Shown here: positions 58,352-64,000 of the stretch, one piece after another | Numbering within the stretch: the first letter of the stretch is position 1 | Layout of the letters: every line of letters starts with the position of its first letter | Assembly: GCA_900660155.1 (NCBI GenBank) | Contig: CABFPE010000035.1 | Location: forward strand, 810,771-874,770 | Direction of reading: 5' to 3' | Source: Hofstenia miamia | Lineage: Eukaryota; Xenacoelomorpha; Acoela; Hofsteniidae | Length of the DNA: 64,000 bases | Translations under genes and position numbers: made by a program | Notes under the pieces: generated by a model | Told to the model about the DNA's origin: nothing | Seen by the model: the letters and a program-made list of their open reading frames with translations, nothing else | The model's database searches: none

Positions 58352-60086
58352 CCTGCACTGTTTAAACAAAATTATGCCGTAATTGACTTCTCAATTTCAA
58401 TTAAAATGATTTTTTAAGGAATTTCTACGCAATATAGTGAATAATAGTGTTCCACATCAGAATTACAACCGGGTCCCAATACGTGAGCCAATGACCCATG
58501 CAACCGAACAAGATTTGTCCTGGTAAAATTGCAAATTGACCAGTTTTATAGAATTTATAACGTTGCTTGTAGGATTTCGAAAAGAGTATACTTCCATGGT
58601 CATTAACAGCACATCACTCACACTTAAATGCTTCACCTCACATTATAAAAACATGGTTCTCTCCAAATTTACGATTTGAAATAAAAAACCATGGAAATAT
58701 TTTTTAAAAAAAATGTTAGCAATTTGAAATTATCATTGTAAGAGATCAGTCTGTGAAAAAATTTTTGTATTTTCACAGATTTCTTAAATTTAAAAACCTG
58801 GCCCCTTTCTTTTTAGGGCAAATTTTTGAATTAGATTTAATTCGAATTTCGAAGAGTTAATATTAATTAAATATTCACCAACTACAAAATAGGGACTTAC
58901 AAATAAACGAAATGAAATTCAAATTCGAATCAATGTTGAATTCTAATTGGAATCTTGATAGAGTACAGTGGCGTCTCTAGAAGATCCCAGCGAACTACTG
59001 AATTTTTTAACTTTATGTGAAATACGTAGGCTAAATCACATTATCAGTTGTTTCTTCTATTGTAGAATAGACATTTAAATTTTTTCATTTTTCAAAGTCG
59101 TTTTTTAGCTTAACAATAGATGATTTTGCTATGGAAGTTATTAGTTAATCCAATACATATTTTCCATTTATATTTGCAGTACATTTCATGAATATTCTGG
59201 CAGAATTCGAATAATTGCAAGTGAATTCGCAGTGTCCTATTATAGAAATATACGAAAATCAACATAAAGAATACTTCCGACTAAAACCATTACGGTACAA
59301 TAATAAGGTTGACATTTTTGAAATGAGAACCTTTGTGTAATTTATTTCACCAATAGACCCGGAAATCTTAAATTAAATTTACTCGGCCTATCCGCCAACA
59401 AATCCTTGAACCTGTGACTAGAGATTGAATCGGGTCCCGATTCTGGGTCCGTGCTCTAAAAATTCATCACTTTTGTAAACTAGCTCATACTGAACTTTTA
59501 ACACTGGTTCATTAAAATTGGAATCATTCTTGTCAAATACCTACTAAAATATTTCTTGCCAATGAAATTTCTCGTTTCTGAAACTAAGACATAAATATTA
59601 AATTAATTTATTTTTACTTTCTAGTAATGCAATATTGCTAATTAGACTTTCATTGGAAAACCCCAACCCTAAGACTAGACATTTTTCAATTAAGTTACAC
59701 CAATTCCAATACTAAATTTGATATTCTCCAAGGATAATTAAGATTACAGTTCTTTGTTTGTTGCAATAACAATATCCTATGTACGGCAATGTACCATTTG
59801 GTGCTTCAAGAACTATGCTTTTATCTAACAATACACATTTCTAAAAGCGTAAACCAAATTTTATCGAATAGATTGTTATAAACAACTAATCTCAGAATAG
59901 TACTCATAATTTTTGCTTATTTTGGCGAAAATAGAAGTTGTGTCATGGGACTAAGGGAGCAGTGGGAGCAGAGAATTTCATAATACTGGGGAAGAATTCA
60001 ATGGAACTAAATGGGTGTATACAAAGAATATACAAAGAATATCTTGGTCACGCAAAGCAATAATCCAGGCCTTTTAAAGACTATTA
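58352..60086. other. AT-rich DNA, nothing recognised
   Basis: No domain-bearing frame, no anchored repeat. Confidence 0.45.
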
Positions 60087-60436
60087 GTGCATTTTTACGA
60101 GAGCCCTCTGACTTAATTACTTGGCTGTAGCGCGCCAATCGTGGCCTTTGGCACCATGTTTTCACGATAGCGCTCCGACCACATTCGAGAAAGGAGTGCA
60201 GTGTGTTTTCATGGGATTGCGCGACGATACTGAGATAATTTAGAATTGCGGGTTAAATTCAAAGTGATGATTTTCCGCTCTGAAAAACAGCACGATCGGG
60301 CATTGTAGTAAACCAAAAATATGTTAAGATGAAATTTGGATCGCTCTACTGACCACTCTGAAATATTCTAACCAATGAAATAGCGCAACGAAATTCAGGG
60401 TGCTCTTGGGAAATCACACTATGTGTGAAAATGCAC
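60087..60436. mobile_element. 350 bp MITE flanked by TA
   Basis: The ends are GTGCATTTTTACGAG on the left and GTGTGAAAATGCAC on the right, so GTGCATTTT(T/C)AC is inverted at both termini. TA stands at 60085-60086 and 60437-60438, as expected of a Tc1/mariner-type or similar TA-targeting non-autonomous element. The interior is richer in GC than the surroundings (GCGCGCCAATCG, GATTGCGCGACG). No coding frame. Confidence 0.6.
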
Positions 60437-60485
60437 TATATGTTATAGATTATAAATCCATTACTTCTTTTGATGAATATAGCAA

Positions 60486-61150
60486 TTGAAATATATTTTA
60501 TTGGCATTCAGTCATCTTATGGGAGGAGCTCCGCAGTGCTCAATTCTAGGGGTCTTTTACTTAACACATATGTTAACGATTATGCCAATTGCTTTACCCA
60601 TTGTTTTTTTTCTATATGCAAATCACACCTGTCTGTATGTTAAGACAAACAATAAAGTTGCCTGTACTAGACTACTTACTCAAGACTTTATTAATCTAAA
60701 AGATTGGCTTGAAAAGAATGAGCTTCAATTGAACATTAACAAATCTCAACTTATGATTTGGCATTCATCTCATAAAATTGATAATTCAAACCAATTTACT
60801 TTAAAGTCTAGTGAGTTCTCCCGACAGAATTCAAATAAAACAACTTATCTTGGAGTAAGGTTTACTGACAATCTTCATTTTATTTGATTTTCTTAATGAC
60901 AAGGTTCGCAAATTTTCTAGGTTTAACTCAACCATAACTGTTCCCAGAAATTTTTTTCAAAAACATTCTTTATCCATTATTATCGTGCACATTTATATGG
61001 AATAATCAGTTACGGATTACAACCTACTCTAGGGAAATACATAATTAATGTGGAAAAATATTGATAAATTTTCAAATTAGACTATAGAAAAAATGAACAA
61101 TGTTTCTAGGTATGTAACAAAACTCTATAAATACTTTGAAATTGTGAGAT
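60486..61150 (+). pseudogene. LINE RT fragment, copy 1
   Basis: Plus-strand non-LTR RT. The frame at 60486-60887 contains GGAPQCSILGVFYLTHM (for G-V-P-Q-G-S-I-L-G-P), FFLYANHTCLYV (the YADDT box reads YANHT, so catalytic aspartates are lost), LKDWLEKNELQLNINKSQLM and TTYLGVRFTDNL. After a stop and frame change, DKVRKFSRFNSTI and a diverged thumb region continue to about 61150. It is a CR1/Jockey-like LINE, degraded. Confidence 0.75.
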
Positions 61151-61287
61151 CTACAAGATATCTCTTGTAAATCTCATTTATTTATATAATTAAAGACTTT
61201 TAGGGAAATGACATGTTCCACTTGAAGTGCAACCCAAGATTGAAAACATTACTAAGAACAATGGAATTAAAAACAGCTGTTGGCGTT

Positions 61288-61288
<1 letters not shown>

Positions 61289-61322
<34 letters not shown>

Positions 61323-61347
61323 CGTTGTTGTCGTTGTTGTTGTTGTT
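61289..61347. repeat. (GTT)n microsatellite
   Basis: About 20 GTT units with two C interruptions, inside LINE-derived sequence. Confidence 0.95.
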
Positions 61348-61354
61348 ATCATCT

Positions 61355-62463
61355 CAATTTGGCTTTCGAAAAAACATATCAGCCAATGATGCTCTACTAT
61401 CTTTAATAGAAAACTGAAGTGAAAAATTAAATTTGAAATGAATTTATTAGGTGATTTTCCAAAACTTTTCGAAAACAGCATATCTCACTATTTCCTCATT
61501 AATAAATTACACCAGCATAGCTTTAGTAAAGATGCCCTTAATCTGCTAACGTTTTCAAGCAGTAAAACTAAGGGATCATATATCAAGTTACAAGAAGGTT
61601 GTTCACGGAGTTCTTTAAGGGAATGTTATCGGCCCTCTGCCTCCTGCTCTTTAATATTTTTGTAAGCGACGCTTCAAAATCATTGCAATTTGCAAATATA
61701 CAATATGCTGATGATATGTGTATTTACATATGTAATAAATCTGAACTCATCTGTACGAAAATGTTCAACAAAGACTTATGCAATATTAACTCTTGTTTCA
61801 ACAAAAGCAAATTACAATTGGACTAAGAAAATCTCAATTTATGAGTCTAGAAATATTGTCGACACAAAATTCTTTCAACTTAGGGTTAAATATGGACAGC
61901 ATAAAATGCACTTATCTTGTTGCAACTATTGATAACTATCTGATTTTTTGCGCAACTTATCAGCTCAAAAATTTGTAAGCTTGCTTGCTTTAGGTCTAAA
62001 ATCACCATTATAAAAACATTTTTTCTAAATAGTTCATACCAAATTTTGTCCGTGCAAAATTTTATGGCATAGCAGCTGGTTCTTATACTATGAAATGGCA
62101 GAAATGTCAGATTCACCTAGATTTACCCATGTAAGTCCAATCTGTTCAAGGTACAATATAATGAAACCTACTAAATACCATATGTACCTTGTTTGGCTTT
62201 AATTTAGCTCAATTCTTCTAGGCCGAAGCTGTCTTTTTGATTACCATGATGTGAGAAAATCATTAAGTTTTAATAAAAGGACGCAACAAACCTTGAAAAA
62301 ATGGATCAATGCAAATAATCATAGAAAAAACTCTTTCCTTATGAAAGCATCTGAAATTTACAACCAACTTCCTTTAAACTTACGAACTGAATACCCTTGC
62401 AGCAATTGTGACATTAAGAAATATTTCTTAAGTCAATATTCACACAACTTTTATGTAGGCTAA
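61355..62463 (+). pseudogene. LINE RT fragment, copy 2
   Basis: A second plus-strand LINE RT piece after the microsatellite. It shows SQFGFRKNISANDALLSL, LLGDFPKLFEN, a damaged G-V-P-Q-G block, YADDMCIYI (catalytic YADD intact, near 61709) and, at 62251-62463, the C-terminal frame SFNKRTQQTLKKW ... KNSFLMKASEIYNQLPLNL. Frames switch several times. The order of blocks shows that this is a separate insertion from copy 1, because the early RT blocks come after that copy's late ones. Confidence 0.7.
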
Positions 62464-63419
62464 ATGAAACGAATGCAGTCAAATTATATGCTTATATTTT
62501 TGTTGTGTTTGCTTTAGTTTGTAGAATGCAAAAAAGCTCTGAATAGGAGTACTACTAGAAAAGTCTATTTCCTTAATCATTTGTGTTAATAAAGCCATTA
62601 TAAAGCCATCGAGAATTGCAACATTTAGAAATGTTTGATTTTGAAATTGTGGGAAATGTAGTGGAAGGCTTGTCACTTATTGTAATAACATCGAAATTTG
62701 CAAAAGCAATTTTTATATTGATTTTTCTTTGAGCACAAAATATAATAAAAGCAGGAATTCATTCAAAAATATAAATTAAAGTAATAAACAATTATATTCT
62801 ACATTTTTTTTCGATTACTGCATTCTTGAAGGGCTGAGATTGTGGTGATTGTTCCTATATCTGTAACTAGGATATTTTTAATGTATTTGAGACGCCACAA
62901 GTGCTCAAATAATAAAATTCATCAACTTGCCTTTATGTAAAACACATCTTTTGTGCACTTCTATTTGTAATTTAAACATTGGGAATACATTCGAAAAAAA
63001 TATGTCCGCAAGATTCCTGTTACTTGATGTCTTCATTGAAAATGTTGCAGATTGTTTTACTTCTATCGACAATATTTCAGTATGCAGTTTACATCTGCAT
63101 TTAAACAGCATAAAATTGAAAAAAACATGCTTGCGCATAACTTAAACAGAGGTTTTAAAAATATATGAACTTGATGTGAAAAAAAATATATTACAATTAA
63201 GTCTAAACCACAGCAATGGAATCTGATATCTTTCAACTTTGATGAAAAGCTTGTTATTTTGGTGTAACATTTAATGACAATTTAGAATTTAGTGAGTTCC
63301 TAACTCGTATTTCTTTATAAACAAAGAGGCAATGAATTAATTCGCATAACTTTAAATTTATCTTTTATGTAAAGCTGATTCTATTCTTTCTGTAAAATTG
63401 GAACAAATTATTAATTTAG
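62464..63419. other. AT-rich DNA with a LINE scrap
   Basis: CYFGVTFNDNLEFSEFLTRI near 63250-63320 (plus) resembles the Y-L-G-V-x-F-D-x-x-L block of a LINE RT, so a third small LINE scrap lies here. Otherwise nothing is recognised. Mirror frames at 62905-63145 are not called. Confidence 0.4.
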
Positions 63420-63965
63420 ATGGATGAAAATACAATGGCCTATAGAAGACTTAGTAATGAAAATATCACAATTGAAAGCCCAGAAAGAGATGTTATTATA
63501 GAAAAGATCTTAAGATTGATGATTCCAAGTGCACAAAAAAACTTCCGTTTTAAACTATTATTCATTGCTTGTGCTCTTATAGCGTTAATTGCTAGTGTAC
63601 TTGCAGGAATATCAAGTTATATAAAAGCTACAGAACAAATGCGCACGCTGAAGATGCACTCTCAAATCTTTCAAGTGGTTTATCTTCATGCCTATGATTG
63701 GGTAGATACAACATTTTGGAATTTGATCATGCTTTTATGGAGCTTTTTGCTTTACATTGCAACAAGAAGACTTCATAATGAATTTCTTCATCACAACAAA
63801 TCACCATTTAGCCCATTACAAAATGAGACCCCACTAAGAGATGAGATCATTAAAAATTTAAGCGGAAGATTGAAGCGCTGTGGTTTTTATGGTAAGATGC
63901 TTACTAAGCTATCTCAAACATATAATGCGAACATTCAACAAAAAGCTACATCAATACATTTTTAG
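63420..63965 (+). CDS. hypothetical two-membrane-segment protein, 181 aa
   Basis: An uninterrupted frame of 181 codons from ATG 63420 to the stop at 63963-63965. Two hydrophobic segments are likely membrane helices: residues about 44-67 (FKLLFIACALIALIASVLAG) and about 97-114 (TTFWNLIMLLWSFLLYIAT). Basic residues flank both on the outer sides (KNFRFK before the first, RRLHN after the second), which fits a hairpin with both ends on the cytosolic side. The C-terminal 60 residues are Lys-rich and soluble. The ATG follows ATTAATTTAG directly, which looks like a splice acceptor, so the start may be an exon edge or a trans-splice site. I do not recognise the family. It is the best candidate in the window for a host gene, but a mobile-element origin cannot be excluded because LINE scraps lie just upstream. 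Confidence 0.5.
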   Translation: MDENTMAYRRLSNENITIESPERDVIIEKILRLMIPSAQKNFRFKLLFIACALIALIASVLAGISSYIKATEQMRTLKMHSQIFQVVYLHAYDWVDTTFWNLIMLLWSFLLYIATRRLHNEFLHHNKSPFSPLQNETPLRDEIIKNLSGRLKRCGFYGKMLTKLSQTYNANIQQKATSIHF

Positions 63966-64000
63966 AATTACTAACATGATAAATTTAAGTTTAGATACAA

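Overview
The window is AT-rich animal DNA made mostly of decayed mobile elements. The evidence is the mix of parts: non-LTR retrotransposons with apurinic endonuclease, SGNH-esterase and reverse transcriptase domains; Ty3/Gypsy and Ty1/Copia fossils; a piggyBac relic; a THAP-domain exon; and several MITE-like elements. There is no operon, no bacterial gene spacing and no recognisable tRNA or rRNA. I cannot name the species; an invertebrate metazoan fits best. Only one open frame (63420-63965, a two-membrane-segment protein) might belong to the host, so the window is probably intergenic or deep intronic.

Layout. 1-2.2 kb: plain AT-rich DNA and then a piggyBac transposase relic. 2.9-6.05 kb: three abutting LINE fragments, namely the 5' half of an R2/R4-type LINE with a Myb-like domain, a CR1/L2-like piece with SGNH esterase, a 2A-like motif and endonuclease, and an opposite-strand LINE C-terminus. 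7.6-13.3 kb: a + strand Ty3/Gypsy fossil with LTRs of a roughly 1.1-1.2 kb family whose ends read TGTA...TACA. 15.5-23.1 kb: more LTRs of that family on both strands, nested in one another, with - strand Gypsy gag, protease and RT pieces. 24.5-25.7 kb: a 20-21 bp satellite that runs into a 1000-N gap. 25.7-28.5 kb: - strand LINE pieces, one carrying a 182 bp solo LTR that keeps the reading frame. 28.5-29.3 kb: the 3' half of an R2/R4-type LINE. 29.5-32.4 kb: an element with 154 bp inverted repeats whose two short exons, one THAP-like, read inward from opposite ends. 33.8-35.0 kb: gag remnants. 35.2-44.6 kb: a large - strand Gypsy fossil with 4 bp target duplications and an extra reading region after pol. 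49.2-50.2 kb: a solo LTR of the same family. 52.3-53.5 kb: a Copia RNase H piece beside an LTR piece. 53.5-60.4 kb: mostly featureless AT-rich DNA with three MITE-like elements. 60.5-62.5 kb: + strand LINE RT pieces. 63.4-64.0 kb: the two-membrane-segment ORF.

The assembly needs caution. At five places a lone N, or a 21-N run, is flanked by direct repeats of 214 to 1135 bp that end exactly at the N. These look like overlapping or allelic contig ends placed side by side rather than true tandem duplications. After discounting them, the long-inverted-repeat element at 29.5-32.4 kb would be about 1.34 kb long.

The most interesting candidate is that element: a non-autonomous-looking derivative of a transposon with long terminal inverted repeats and two inward-facing genes, one THAP-type and one resembling the start of SWIM/YqaJ-type proteins. 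A 209 bp miniature of the same family lies at 58.1 kb.
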